DNA of 64,000 nucleotides from Wenyingzhuangia heitensis (GTDB lineage Bacteria; Bacteroidota; Bacteroidia; Flavobacteriales; Flavobacteriaceae), in the NCBI RefSeq assembly GCF_011762155.1, contig NZ_JAASQL010000005.1, positions 104,249-168,248 on the forward strand, in the 5' to 3' direction. The notes under the pieces were generated by a model that was not told the DNA's origin, did not search any database, and was given only the letters and a program-made list of their open reading frames with translations. Positions 33,003 to 41,826 of the stretch are shown here, piece by piece; positions within the stretch are counted from its first letter, which is position 1, and every line of letters starts with the position of its first letter. Both the position numbers and the translations under genes were made by a program.

Positions 33003-35417
33003 ATGAAAAATTACATTCAGCTATTTTTATTGTTGATGATTACTACTATGTTTTCTCAACAGAAAACACTAGTGTCTGGAACTTTAAAAACAGCACAACA
33101 AAAAGCCATACCTTTTGTAACGGTAACATTACAACGTGTAGATGTTAAAACAGTAAAACAAGGTTTTTCTAACGAAAAAGGATTGTTTGTTTTTGAAGAT
33201 GTAACTCCAGGAAACTATCAATTAATTTATACTTCTTTAGGTTTTACAGAGCGTACAGAAAAATTATATGTAGGTGGAATTAATCCTTATATAAACGTGG
33301 GGAACATTGTGCTAACAGAAGATATTGCCCAATTATCTGCCGTAGAAATTAAAACGCAACAAGCTGTAGCAAGTAAAAGTTTAGAGAAAAAAACGTTTGA
33401 TTTAGACAATGTAATATCACAATCAGGTGGTTCTGTATTAGATGTGATGAAAGGGATGCCGGGGATTTCTGTAGATCAAGAAGGAAAGGTGTTGTTAAGA
33501 GGAAGCGATAAAGTTTTGGTGTTAATTGATGGACAACAATCTAGTCTAACAGGATTTGGAAATCAAAAAGGATTGGATAATATTCCGGCCACTAATATTG
33601 AGAAAATTGAAATCATCAACAATCCATCAGCTAAATATGATGCTTCTGGAAATGCGGGTGCCATCAATATTATTTATAAAAAAGAAAAGAAAGAAGGGTT
33701 AAACGGATCTATTGGTTTTACACAGGGAATAGGAGTCTTGTCAAAAAAGAAGAAGGATTTACCAACGCAATTAGGGAGTTATAGTTTTACACCTAAATAC
33801 ATTCCTAGTTTAGATTTAAATTATGTAAAAAATAAAGTAGCATTCTTTTTACAATCAGAAGTGTTGTTGCAAGAAAAATTACCTAATAACGAGTTTACTA
33901 CACGTAATTATGATAATGGAACCAATACCATTTCTCAGGTTCCAGAAAATAGAAAACAAGTACATTATATTGTTAAAGGAGGAGTAGATTTTAATATTGA
34001 TGAAAACAATAAATTAAAAATATCATCTATTTACGATTGGGAAAAACACACAGATACTGCTCAAGTTCCTTACATTGATCTAAATACAGGAAACAGATAT
34101 AGATACACCAATTGGAGAGAAGAAGAGATTACGGGGTATTTTAATGTAGCGGCAGATTATGAACATAAGTTTTTAGAACCAGGACATAATTTAAAAGCAA
34201 GAATACAATACATAAAAGGCTGGGAAGATGAAACCTATCACGTAAACGATAGTTTAAACGCAACACCTAGTAGAGATATTACCAATATTTTGGCTACAGA
34301 GCATATTTATGTTGGAAATGTAGATTATACCAATCCTTTTGGAAGTGGAAAATTGGAAACAGGAGTAAAAGTACAACACAGAGATTTACCTGTTGAATAT
34401 ACAGTAACTCCAGATGCTAATGGAAATTCTATTGTTTATGACAATATGGGGAACAACTCTAATTGGCAAGAAACTATTTATGCAGCATATGCCAATTTAA
34501 TTTACGAAACTCCAACCTACGATATTGAAGGAGGAGTAAGAGCAGAGCAAACGTCTGTGGTGTATGATGTGGATGAAAACAATGCTTATTTTGCAAAAAA
34601 ACAAGATGCTTATGATTATTTTGAATTGTTTCCTAACATAAGATGGACATATAAACTAACTTCTAAACAAAAAGTGTCTTTATTTTATAACAGAAGAATA
34701 GACAGACCAGGAGAACCAGAGTTAAGAATGTTTGCAAAGTCTGATGATCATGAATTATTAAAAGTTGGAAATCCCTATTTAAGACCTCAGTTTACACAAT
34801 CTGGAGAAATAGCGTATAGAACACGTTGGAACAAAAGTTCTTTGTTTGTAGCTGCTTATTATAAGTATATAGACAATCCTTATATGAGAGTATATGGTGC
34901 TGCAGATAATGATGGAGTTCCTGTAGTTATTAAAAGTTATGCCAACACAGGTAGTGCTACCAATGCAGGTTTAGAGCTAATTTATGATCAGGAATTGTTG
35001 GATTTTTGGAAATTGTCTGGAAACGTAAATGTGTATCAAAATAATATTAATGGATTTGTAGGAACCATACTATTCCCTACAGAACAAACTTTTAATGTAG
35101 AAGATAGAAACGAAATTACTTGGGATGCTAAAATAAATTCTACTTGGAGTTTAAAGAATGATTTACAATTACAGTTAAGTTATGTGTATTTAGCTCCAAA
35201 AAATATAGCACAAGGTCGTCAGTTATACAGAAGCTCTTTAGATTTTGGAGCCAAAAAGAAAATTTGGAAAGGAAAAGGAGAGCTTTCTTTTGCGGTAAGC
35301 GATATTTTAAATCAATATGCGTTAAGACAAAAAATTAAAGCAAATGGTTTTACGGCTTTGTATGAAAACTATTACGAAACACAAGTAATTAGAATGGGGC
35401 TTAAGTATTATTTTTAA
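33003..35417 (+). CDS. Outer-membrane TonB-dependent receptor-like protein (OMP_b-brl_3 type)
   Basis: An 804-residue outer-membrane protein. The signal peptide ends TTMFSQ. A CarboxypepD_reg-like domain (about 22-110), a plug (GGSVLDVMKGMPGISVDQEG, then KLVLIDGQQSSL-like text around residues 165-185) and a large barrel ending RMGLKYYF follow. This subfamily in Bacteroidota lacks an assigned substrate. It begins at the base after the menE stop, so it may be read from the same transcript, although its role probably differs. A strong bidirectional terminator follows. Confidence 0.82.
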   Translation: MKNYIQLFLLLMITTMFSQQKTLVSGTLKTAQQKAIPFVTVTLQRVDVKTVKQGFSNEKGLFVFEDVTPGNYQLIYTSLGFTERTEKLYVGGINPYINVGNIVLTEDIAQLSAVEIKTQQAVASKSLEKKTFDLDNVISQSGGSVLDVMKGMPGISVDQEGKVLLRGSDKVLVLIDGQQSSLTGFGNQKGLDNIPATNIEKIEIINNPSAKYDASGNAGAINIIYKKEKKEGLNGSIGFTQGIGVLSKKKKDLPTQLGSYSFTPKYIPSLDLNYVKNKVAFFLQSEVLLQEKLPNNEFTTRNYDNGTNTISQVPENRKQVHYIVKGGVDFNIDENNKLKISSIYDWEKHTDTAQVPYIDLNTGNRYRYTNWREEEITGYFNVAADYEHKFLEPGHNLKARIQYIKGWEDETYHVNDSLNATPSRDITNILATEHIYVGNVDYTNPFGSGKLETGVKVQHRDLPVEYTVTPDANGNSIVYDNMGNNSNWQETIYAAYANLIYETPTYDIEGGVRAEQTSVVYDVDENNAYFAKKQDAYDYFELFPNIRWTYKLTSKQKVSLFYNRRIDRPGEPELRMFAKSDDHELLKVGNPYLRPQFTQSGEIAYRTRWNKSSLFVAAYYKYIDNPYMRVYGAADNDGVPVVIKSYANTGSATNAGLELIYDQELLDFWKLSGNVNVYQNNINGFVGTILFPTEQTFNVEDRNEITWDAKINSTWSLKNDLQLQLSYVYLAPKNIAQGRQLYRSSLDFGAKKKIWKGKGELSFAVSDILNQYALRQKIKANGFTALYENYYETQVIRMGLKYYF

Positions 35418-35440
35418 GTCTGTATAAAATTTATAGAACT

Positions 35441-35470
35441 AAAAAGCCTTCACAATTGTGAAGGCTTTTT
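35441..35470. terminator. Bidirectional terminator between the receptor gene and the nuclease operon
   Basis: AAAAAGCCTTCACAA and TTGTGAAGGCTTTTT form a perfect palindrome of 30 bases. Confidence 0.85.
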
Positions 35471-35479
35471 TTATGAAAA

Positions 35480-35812
35480 TTATCTTAATAAGAAATCAAT
35501 ACTTACATTGATGTCTAAAGCATCAAAACCTTTAATTCTATTTTTAATAATTAAGGTGTTTATCAACTTACGTTTTACGTTGTCGTAAAAACTAGTTTGA
35601 AACTTGGCTGGACTTCTACCAGCTAATATTTCTTCTCCAATTTTGTCTGACAACCATTCTACAGGAGTTTCAGATTTTAATCTTTTAAACTCTAAAGTGG
35701 GTTGTAATGTTTTTCTGTTAATGGTTTCTAAAGTAAATTCAATATTCTCTGGATGAGATTCATTTACCGTATAATTTAAAATATACTTTTGGTTAAATTC
35801 TTTTATGTCCAT
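35480..35812 (-). CDS. Small uncharacterised protein A of the nuclease operon
   Basis: A 110-residue cytoplasmic-looking protein without signal peptide or Cys. I do not recognise the family. It shares three blocks with its neighbours: EFNQKYILNY at the start, LETINRKTLQP in the middle, and VKRKLIN leading to FDALDINVSIDFLLR at the end. The last matches protein B (35831) closely, and the first two resemble protein C (36966). It is the last gene of a minus-strand operon with the secreted nuclease. Function unknown. Confidence 0.6.
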   Translation of the reverse strand: MDIKEFNQKYILNYTVNESHPENIEFTLETINRKTLQPTLEFKRLKSETPVEWLSDKIGEEILAGRSPAKFQTSFYDNVKRKLINTLIIKNRIKGFDALDINVSIDFLLR

Positions 35813-35830
35813 AAAATTAAAGTTTTGGGA

Positions 35831-36166
35831 TTATTCAAATAAGAAATCAATGTTGGTGTTTACATCCAAAACATCAAATTCTTCTATTTCTATTTTGTCA
35901 AAGAAAGCTAAAATTAAGTTTCTTTTTACAACTTCTGTAAAATGTTCTGTTAATTCTACTTTTTTACATTCGTGATGTTCTATGCCATTAGGTAAAAAAC
36001 TCATTCTGTCAATAGAGGTTAAAGTACATAACACTGTATCTGTGGTTCTAAGGTCTTTAATGTTAAACAACATCATGTTTGCTTTGTGGTACTCTTCTAT
36101 TGTCATAACACTATCCTCATCATCATGATGTTCGTGCTCGTGGTTGTGGTGTTCGTGATTGCTCAA
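35831..36166 (-). CDS. Small uncharacterised protein B with His-rich N-terminus
   Basis: A 111-residue acidic protein. The first 18 residues are mostly His, Glu and Asp (MSNHEHHNHEHEHHDDED), a likely metal-binding tail. The remainder matches protein A: TSIDRMSFLP in the middle and VVKRNLI with FDVLDVNTNIDFLFE at the end. It lies 18 bases before protein A and 15 after the nuclease gene. There is no signal peptide. I do not recognise the family. Confidence 0.6.
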   Translation of the reverse strand: MSNHEHHNHEHEHHDDEDSVMTIEEYHKANMMLFNIKDLRTTDTVLCTLTSIDRMSFLPNGIEHHECKKVELTEHFTEVVKRNLILAFFDKIEIEEFDVLDVNTNIDFLFE

Positions 36167-36181
36167 AATATCTATATTTAT

Positions 36182-36964
36182 TTACCAACTACTGTTGGCT
36201 TCTAAGTTTTCTTCTAGTTCATCTGGCAAGATTGCAAAGAAATCTATACCTGTTTCTTGTTCTACTTTATTTACCGTTGTTTGATAGTTGGTAAAGGTTT
36301 TAATTTCTTTGGTATGTGGCATTATAAAAGCAGTCATTTTTTGTGGTTTAGTCAAATCATAAATTACTTTGTAGTAGGCACCAGGAACTGTTACCTTGTT
36401 TTTTCCAATTTGTGCGATGTTGTTTTTAAAAACAGGCCCTGTAATTACAATAATAGAATCTTCTTCTATAGCCCATTTTCTAACCTGACTTTCTAAACGT
36501 TTCCATTCTCCCCTGTTAAAACTGGGTAGCTGAGGTGACATGTTTGATAAGAGAAAAGTTTCAGACATGGCTTGCTCGTTTAATTTCATATCGGCAGCAG
36601 GACATAAGTGGCCTCTGTCATAACCACTTTTTTTATAATCACTTAGATTGGCAGATTCTGTTGTAATAGTTTTATCTGCTTTAAAATTGTCTTTGCGTTT
36701 TGCCGTTCCATTTACAAATTCCGAAGTCAATAAATAATAGACCCAGTTAGCTTGTTCGTGTTCTTCATTATAATCTAATGAATAATAGGTTTTGTTAGCT
36801 ACTTGGTTTTGGGAGCTAGGTTGATAGGTTGTAAAATTAAAAGCAAGCGTATCGTAATTATTATTTGTATTGTTTTGTGCAATAGCTGGATCTTGTTTTA
36901 GTAAAATAGTACAGGCTCCTAAAACAAAAAGTAATAAAAGTAAATAGATATATTGCTTTTTCAT
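36182..36964 (-). CDS. DNA/RNA non-specific endonuclease lipoprotein
   Basis: A 260-residue exported nuclease of the NucA/NUC1 (beta-beta-alpha-metal) family. The N-terminus is a lipoprotein signal with lipobox LGAC. The catalytic motif is GYDRGHLCPAADM with the general-base His, and the Mg-binding Asn lies in LSNMSPQLPSFNRGEWKRLE. I start at the ATG at 36964; a TTG nine bases earlier would overlap the upstream gene. It probably degrades extracellular or periplasmic nucleic acid for nutrients or defence. It is flanked within one operon by three small paralogous proteins (A, B and C). Confidence 0.88.
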   Translation of the reverse strand: MKKQYIYLLLLLFVLGACTILLKQDPAIAQNNTNNNYDTLAFNFTTYQPSSQNQVANKTYYSLDYNEEHEQANWVYYLLTSEFVNGTAKRKDNFKADKTITTESANLSDYKKSGYDRGHLCPAADMKLNEQAMSETFLLSNMSPQLPSFNRGEWKRLESQVRKWAIEEDSIIVITGPVFKNNIAQIGKNKVTVPGAYYKVIYDLTKPQKMTAFIMPHTKEIKTFTNYQTTVNKVEQETGIDFFAILPDELEENLEANSSW

Positions 36965-36965
36965 T

Positions 36966-37253
36966 TTACTCAAAATATTTATTAATCTCGTTTTCTGATA
37001 AGTTGATACCCTCTACATTGTGTAGCTGTAAGACTTCTTCTAAAGAATCCATTTTAAATTTTAAAATAGCTTTGTTTAGGTCTTTTCCTTCTAAAAATTG
37101 TTTAAAACAAGTATTGTTTTCGTTTTCTAAAACTTCATTTATTACTTGCATAGAGTCTCTGTCTAAAACCATTAAACGGAATCTTTTAGTTTTAGAGTTT
37201 TTTTCATATCCAAAACCAATAATATATTGTTCTCTAAATTGTTGTACTGTCAT
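36966..37253 (-). CDS. Small uncharacterised protein C of the nuclease operon
   Basis: A 95-residue acidic protein, first gene of the minus-strand nuclease operon; its stop is one base before the nuclease ATG. FREQYIIGFGYE at the start and LMVLDRDSMQV in the middle resemble proteins A and B, but its C-terminus (LHNVEGINLSENEINKYFE) differs. There is no signal peptide and one Cys. Function unknown; the family resemblance to A and B is my reading by eye. Confidence 0.6.
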   Translation of the reverse strand: MTVQQFREQYIIGFGYEKNSKTKRFRLMVLDRDSMQVINEVLENENNTCFKQFLEGKDLNKAILKFKMDSLEEVLQLHNVEGINLSENEINKYFE

Positions 37254-37266
37254 TTTTTATAAAATT

Positions 37267-37296
37267 AAAACCCTCTACAAAGGTAGAGGGTTTTTT
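37267..37296. terminator. Terminator between yebC and the nuclease operon
   Basis: AACCCTCTAC and GTAGAGGGTT with a four-base loop and a T-run. On the minus strand it lies downstream of yebC and upstream of protein C, so the nuclease operon needs its own promoter or read-through. Confidence 0.75.
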
Positions 37297-37316
37297 AACA
37301 TTTTAAAAATTGCTAA

Positions 37317-38030
37317 TTATGCCATTGAGTGATATACGTTTTGTACATCATCATCTTCTTCTAATTTTTCTAATAACTTTTCTACATCTGCTTGTTGTTC
37401 TTCATTTAGCTCTGTAGTAGTTGTGGGAATTCTTTCAAATCCAGAAGATAAAATTTCTAATTCATTTTCTTCTAAATAAGATTGAATAGCACCAAACTGT
37501 GTAAAAGGACCGTAAATTAAAATTCCGTCTTCATCTTGAAAAACTTCTTCAACTTCAAAATCCATCAAATCTAATTCTAACTCTTCTAAATCAATTTCTT
37601 TGGTTTCGGAATTAATTCGGAAGTTACAAGTATGATCAAACATAAAAACTACAGAACCCGAAGTACCTAAGTTTCCGTTGCATTTGTTAAATGCAGCACG
37701 TACGTTTGCCACAGTTCTATTGTTATTATCGGTAGCCGTTTCTACTACAACAGCAACACCATGTGGTGCATATCCTTCAAACAAGGTTTCTTTGTAGTTG
37801 GCTGTATCTTTATCGGTTGCTTTTTTAATGGCCCTTTCAACATTGTCTTTAGGCATATTGGCAGCCTTAGCATTTTGAATAACAGCACGAAGTCTAGAGT
37901 TAGAGTCAGGATTTGGACCTCCCTCTTTTACTGCCATTACAATATCTTTACCAATTCTAGTAAACGTTTTTGCCATTGCAGACCAACGTTTCATTTTTCT
38001 TGCTTTTCTAAATTCAAATGCTCTACCCAT
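37317..38030 (-). CDS. yebC: YebC/PmpR-family protein
   Basis: A 237-residue member of the YebC family, which includes DNA-binding regulators and, in recent work, factors that help ribosomes through proline-rich stretches. The N-terminus MGRAFEFRKARKMKRWSAMA is the Bacteroidota form. The conserved motifs PNPDSNSRLRAVIQNAKAAN and FEGYAPHGVAVVVE are present, and the C-terminal domain is acidic. It is a single gene, transcribed away from the carboxylase gene upstream. Confidence 0.93.
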   Translation of the reverse strand: MGRAFEFRKARKMKRWSAMAKTFTRIGKDIVMAVKEGGPNPDSNSRLRAVIQNAKAANMPKDNVERAIKKATDKDTANYKETLFEGYAPHGVAVVVETATDNNNRTVANVRAAFNKCNGNLGTSGSVVFMFDHTCNFRINSETKEIDLEELELDLMDFEVEEVFQDEDGILIYGPFTQFGAIQSYLEENELEILSSGFERIPTTTTELNEEQQADVEKLLEKLEEDDDVQNVYHSMA

Positions 38031-38094
38031 TTCTATGTAATATTATATAAAGTGTCGTAAAATTATTGTTTTTTCTATTCTGTTACAAGTTTTA

Positions 38095-39723
38095 TCAAAC
38101 TTGAATGACTCCAAGGTTAAAAGGAGTTTCTATAGGGGCATGATTGGCAGCTTCTATTCCCATACCAATCCACGTTCTAGTTTCTAAAGGATCTATCACA
38201 GCATCTGTCCACAAACGCGAAGCAGCATAATAAGGAGATGTTTGCTTGTCGTATCTATCTTCAATACTTTTTAAAATTTCAGCATGACGTTCTGGAGTAA
38301 TTTCTTCTCCTTTGCGTTGTAAAGTTGCCTCCTCTATTTGTGCTAATACTTTTGCTGCTTGTGCCCCCCCCATTACTGCTAATCTAGCAGATGGCCAAGC
38401 AAAAATTAATCTAGGATCAAAAGCTTTACCGCACATGGCATAGTTTCCTGCTCCGTAAGAATTCCCTATCACTACGGTAAATTTTGGAACTACAGAGTTA
38501 GAAACAGCATTTACTAATTTAGCACCATCTTTTATAATTCCGCCATGTTCACTTTTACTACCTACCATAAAACCAGTAACGTCTTGTAAAAATACCAATG
38601 GAATTTTTTTCTGATTACAGTTGGCAATAAAACGAGTAGCTTTGTCTGCAGAGTCAGAATAAATAACACCACCAAACTGCATTTCTCCTTTTTTATTTTT
38701 AATTACTTTACGTTGATTGGCAACTATACCAACTGCCCAACCTTCTATACGAGCGTATCCACAAATAATACTTTCTCCATAACCGTCTTTATAAGGTTCA
38801 AAGTTAGAATCATCTACCAAACGATTGATGATTTCATTCATATCATACTGCTCAGAACGAGATTTAGGTAAAATTCCGTAAATATCTTCGGGGTTTTCTT
38901 TTGGAGGCAAAGCTTCTTTTTTATTGTAACCAGCTTTGGTGTCATCTCCAATTTTATCAACAATGTTTTTAATGGTGTCTAAACAATCCTTATCGTCTTT
39001 AGACTTGTAATCTGTAACTCCAGAGATTTCACAATGTGTAGTGGCTCCCCCTAAGGTTTCATTGTCTATACTTTCTCCAATAGCAGCTTTAACCAAATAA
39101 CTACCTGCTAAAAAAATACTTCCTGTTTTGTCAACAATCAAAGCTTCATCACTCATAATAGGTAAGTAGGCACCACCGGCAACACAACTACCCATAACGG
39201 CAGATATTTGAGTAATTCCCATGCTGCTCATTTTGGCATTGTTTCTAAAAATTCTACCAAAATGTTCTTTGTCAGGAAAAATTTCATCTTGCATAGGTAA
39301 ATATACCCCAGCACTATCTACCAAATAGATAATTGGAATTCTATTTTCCATGGCAATTTCTTGCGCTCTTAAATTCTTTTTTGCTGTAATAGGAAACCAA
39401 GCTCCTGCTTTTACAGTAGCATCATTAGCTACTACAATACATTGTTTGCCACTAACGTATCCTAATTTTACAATAACACCACCAGAAGGACAACCACCGT
39501 GTTCTTGGTACATTTCATCACCTACAAAAGCTCCAATCTCTATAGATTTTGTTTTATTGTCAAATAAATAATCAATTCTTTCTCTAGCAGTAAGTTTACC
39601 TTTTAAGTGTAATTTTTTTATTCTTTTTAAACCCCCACCTACAGCAACTTTAGCAAACCTTGATTTTAAATCTGATAAGGCCAGTTTGTTGTGGTCTTCG
39701 TTTTTATTGAATTTGATATCCAT
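38095..39723 (-). CDS. Acyl-CoA carboxylase beta subunit (carboxyltransferase)
   Basis: A 542-residue biotin-dependent carboxyltransferase of the methylcrotonyl-/propionyl-CoA carboxylase beta type. Two crotonase-like halves are visible: VGDEMYQEHGGCPSGGVIVK with AVMGSCVAGGAYLP in the first, and FLQDVTGFMVG with IGNSYGAGNYAMCG in the second. The last stretch (WIGMGIEAANHAPIE) resembles MccB. The size and the VYLPMQDEIFPDKEHFGRIF phrase favour 3-methylcrotonyl-CoA carboxylase (leucine degradation). No biotin-carboxylase alpha subunit or other leucine gene is nearby, so the assignment is from family features only. It is divergent from the FMN reductase operon. Confidence 0.85.
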   Translation of the reverse strand: MDIKFNKNEDHNKLALSDLKSRFAKVAVGGGLKRIKKLHLKGKLTARERIDYLFDNKTKSIEIGAFVGDEMYQEHGGCPSGGVIVKLGYVSGKQCIVVANDATVKAGAWFPITAKKNLRAQEIAMENRIPIIYLVDSAGVYLPMQDEIFPDKEHFGRIFRNNAKMSSMGITQISAVMGSCVAGGAYLPIMSDEALIVDKTGSIFLAGSYLVKAAIGESIDNETLGGATTHCEISGVTDYKSKDDKDCLDTIKNIVDKIGDDTKAGYNKKEALPPKENPEDIYGILPKSRSEQYDMNEIINRLVDDSNFEPYKDGYGESIICGYARIEGWAVGIVANQRKVIKNKKGEMQFGGVIYSDSADKATRFIANCNQKKIPLVFLQDVTGFMVGSKSEHGGIIKDGAKLVNAVSNSVVPKFTVVIGNSYGAGNYAMCGKAFDPRLIFAWPSARLAVMGGAQAAKVLAQIEEATLQRKGEEITPERHAEILKSIEDRYDKQTSPYYAASRLWTDAVIDPLETRTWIGMGIEAANHAPIETPFNLGVIQV

Positions 39724-39818
39724 TTTCTGTTTTTAGCAGTGTCAAATGTACAAAAACAAAGACATTTTTAAACCTTAACCATTGATTAATATGATATCTT
39801 CAATTTGTTAACCCTGTT

Positions 39819-39840
39819 TTTATTTACCTTGGTAAATAAA
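39819..39840. promoter_or_regulatory. Candidate MarR operator (10-bp-arm palindrome)
   Basis: TTTATTTACC-TT-GGTAAATAAA is a perfect palindrome with a two-base centre. It overlaps the putative -33 TTG (39829-39831) of the operon that contains a MarR gene, so bound repressor would block RNA polymerase. Confidence 0.6.
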
Positions 39841-39861
39841 TGAATAATATTTATATATTTG
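39829..39861 (+). promoter_or_regulatory. Promoter of the FMN reductase-MarR-pirin operon
   Basis: TTGG at 39829-39832, a 21-base spacer and TATATTTG at 39854-39861. The -7 box is a perfect TAnnTTTG. The ATG follows 23 bases after it. Confidence 0.55.
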
Positions 39862-39884
39862 TTTCATAAATAAAATCATCAAAA

Positions 39885-40415
39885 ATGAAAACAATAGTAG
39901 TATTTGGAGCTAGTAATAGTAAAGTTTCTATAAACAAACAGTTGGCAAATTATGTGGCCACTAAACTAGAAGATGTGTTGATTGAGGAAATAGATTTAAA
40001 TGATTTTGAAATGCCTGTTTATGGAGTAGATAAAGAAGGAGTTTCTGGAATTCCAGAATTAGCAAAATCGTTTAACAATGTTTTAAGCTTGGCCGATGGT
40101 TTTGTAATCTCTTTTGCAGAGCACAACGGAGCTTATTCATCTGCTTTTAAAAATATTTTTGATTGGGTGTCTAGAATCAATCCAAAAATGTGGGATGATA
40201 AACCAATGATTTTAACAGCAACATCACCTGGAGCAAGAGGAGGTCAGTCTGTTTTAGATATTGCATCTGCAAGAATGCCTTACCACGGAGCTATTGTGAC
40301 TGGAAGTTTTTCTTTGCCTTCTTTTGGAAATAATTTTATGAATGGTAAAATAACAAACAAAGAGTTAGATGCAGAGTTAGATACAATTGTAAAAGAGTTT
40401 CAAGCAAAATTATAA
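39885..40415 (+). CDS. NADPH-dependent FMN reductase (flavodoxin-like)
   Basis: A 176-residue flavodoxin-fold reductase. The FMN phosphate loop is FGASNSKVSINKQLA, and FAEHNGAYSSAFKNIFDWVSR is the family signature after strand 3. Such enzymes reduce quinones, azo dyes, chromate or free FMN. It heads an operon with a MarR regulator and a pirin, a set typical of quinone or electrophile stress. The promoter carries a palindrome, so the operon is probably auto-repressed by the MarR protein and induced by its ligand. Confidence 0.87.
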   Translation: MKTIVVFGASNSKVSINKQLANYVATKLEDVLIEEIDLNDFEMPVYGVDKEGVSGIPELAKSFNNVLSLADGFVISFAEHNGAYSSAFKNIFDWVSRINPKMWDDKPMILTATSPGARGGQSVLDIASARMPYHGAIVTGSFSLPSFGNNFMNGKITNKELDAELDTIVKEFQAKL

Positions 40416-40427
40416 AGTACAAATGTT

Positions 40428-40868
40428 ATGGGAGAGTTTTCTAAAGAGGTAAATGCCACATTTGATTCTGAGTTTGTAAAAGCAATGTTGAATTTAAAAT
40501 ATACTGCAAACTATATAACAACACTAAATAATAAAGAATTAGAACCGCACCAAATTTCTATTGCCCAATACAATATTCTTAGAATATTAAGAGGGGCTAA
40601 AAAGCCAATACCTATGAAATTGGTAAAAAAAAGAATGATAGAAAAATCTCCCAACACAACTCGTCTTACTGATAAACTTTGTGATAAAGAACTAATAGAA
40701 AGAGTGAGATGTGAAGAAGATAGAAGAGCTGTTTATGTTTCTATAACCCCCAAAGGATTAAAGTTGTTATCTAAAATAGTTTTTAAAGAAATGCCCACTA
40801 GAATGCAATATTTAACGAAGGATGAATTGGTGTTGTTAAATAGTTTGTTAGATAAAATTAGAGATTAA
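40428..40868 (+). CDS. MarR-family transcriptional regulator
   Basis: A 146-residue winged-helix regulator. The DNA-binding helix region reads LKYTANYITTLNN, then QYNILRILRGAKKPIPMKLV, and the wing CEEDRRAVYVSITPKG has the family D-x-R pattern. It lies 12 bases after the reductase gene and 3 bases before the pirin gene. I infer it represses its own operon through the palindrome at 39819-39840. There are two Cys (CDKELIERVRCEEDRR), which leaves room for redox sensing. Confidence 0.88.
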   Translation: MGEFSKEVNATFDSEFVKAMLNLKYTANYITTLNNKELEPHQISIAQYNILRILRGAKKPIPMKLVKKRMIEKSPNTTRLTDKLCDKELIERVRCEEDRRAVYVSITPKGLKLLSKIVFKEMPTRMQYLTKDELVLLNSLLDKIRD

Positions 40869-40871
40869 AAA

Positions 40872-41732
40872 ATGGAAAATAATAGCATAAAAAACACAAG
40901 TAATTCTCCATTTATAATGATGGGACCAATTGAATTAAGACAGCCAATTCCTAGTCAGAAAATATTAAGGGCAGATCCTTTTTTGTTATTACATCATTAT
41001 GGACCTTATGCTATTAGCAAAGAGAGTAATCCTTTTGATTTAGGAGCACATCCACATAGAGGGTTTGAGCCGATTACGTTTCTAATTCAGGGAGAACAAA
41101 AGCACAGAGATTCTTTAGGAAATATACAAACCATTAAAAGTGGCGGAGTACAATGGATAACATCTGGTAAAGGAATTTTACATGCCGAAGGTCCAACAAA
41201 AGAGTTTATAGAAAAAGGAGGAGAATTAGAAGGAATTCAGCTTTGGTTAAACTTACCAAGAAGTAAAAAAATGATGGAACCCAATTATCAGCAAGCCAAT
41301 GTTGAACAAATGGAATCTATTCTACTAGATAAAGGGAAGTTAACTATTATTGCAGGAGAACAAAAAGGAAAATTAGGAGTCATAAAAACGCAAACTCCCG
41401 TAAATGCCTTTTGGTTAGATTTAGAAACAAATGGAGAAGCGGCAATAGAAATTCCTAAAAATCAAGATGCATTACTTTATTTAATCAAAGGAGAAGTTGT
41501 TGTAAATAATTCTGAAACGCTAACATATGGAGCTACTGCACTTGCAACTTTTTATAATAATGGAGATGGATTTACAGTAAAGTCAAAAGAAACTTCTAAA
41601 TTATTGGTATTGTCTGGAGAACCTATAGATGAACCCGTAGTAATGGAAGGTCCTTTTGTAATGAATTCTAGAACAGAAACAAGACAAGCGTTTGTTGATT
41701 TTCAAGAAGGATTGATGGGGAAATTGGATTGA
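40872..41732 (+). CDS. Pirin-family protein
   Basis: A 286-residue bicupin. The N-terminal cupin has the pirin signature PFLLLHHYGP, then FDLGAHPHRGFEPITFLIQG with the metal-binding His residues, and QWITSGKGILHAEGP supplies the others. The C-terminal cupin (SGEPIDEPVVMEGPFVMN) is typical. Bacterial pirins are quercetin-dioxygenase-like or regulate metabolic enzymes; which applies here is unknown. It is the last gene of the FMN reductase-MarR-pirin operon and ends before a terminator. Confidence 0.9.
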   Translation: MENNSIKNTSNSPFIMMGPIELRQPIPSQKILRADPFLLLHHYGPYAISKESNPFDLGAHPHRGFEPITFLIQGEQKHRDSLGNIQTIKSGGVQWITSGKGILHAEGPTKEFIEKGGELEGIQLWLNLPRSKKMMEPNYQQANVEQMESILLDKGKLTIIAGEQKGKLGVIKTQTPVNAFWLDLETNGEAAIEIPKNQDALLYLIKGEVVVNNSETLTYGATALATFYNNGDGFTVKSKETSKLLVLSGEPIDEPVVMEGPFVMNSRTETRQAFVDFQEGLMGKLD

Positions 41733-41756
41733 TGTTTAGTAATAGTTAGAAAACAC

Positions 41757-41784
41757 AAAACCCTCTGAAACTTCAGAAGGTTTT
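41757..41784. terminator. Terminator after the pirin operon
   Basis: AAAACC.TCTGAA and TTCAGA.GGTTTT form an imperfect stem followed by T-rich sequence. It sits between the pirin gene and the converging T9SS-cargo gene. Confidence 0.65.
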
Positions 41785-41826
41785 CTTGTATATCAGCTAG
41801 ATATATAAGTTTAGTTATAGTTTGTT

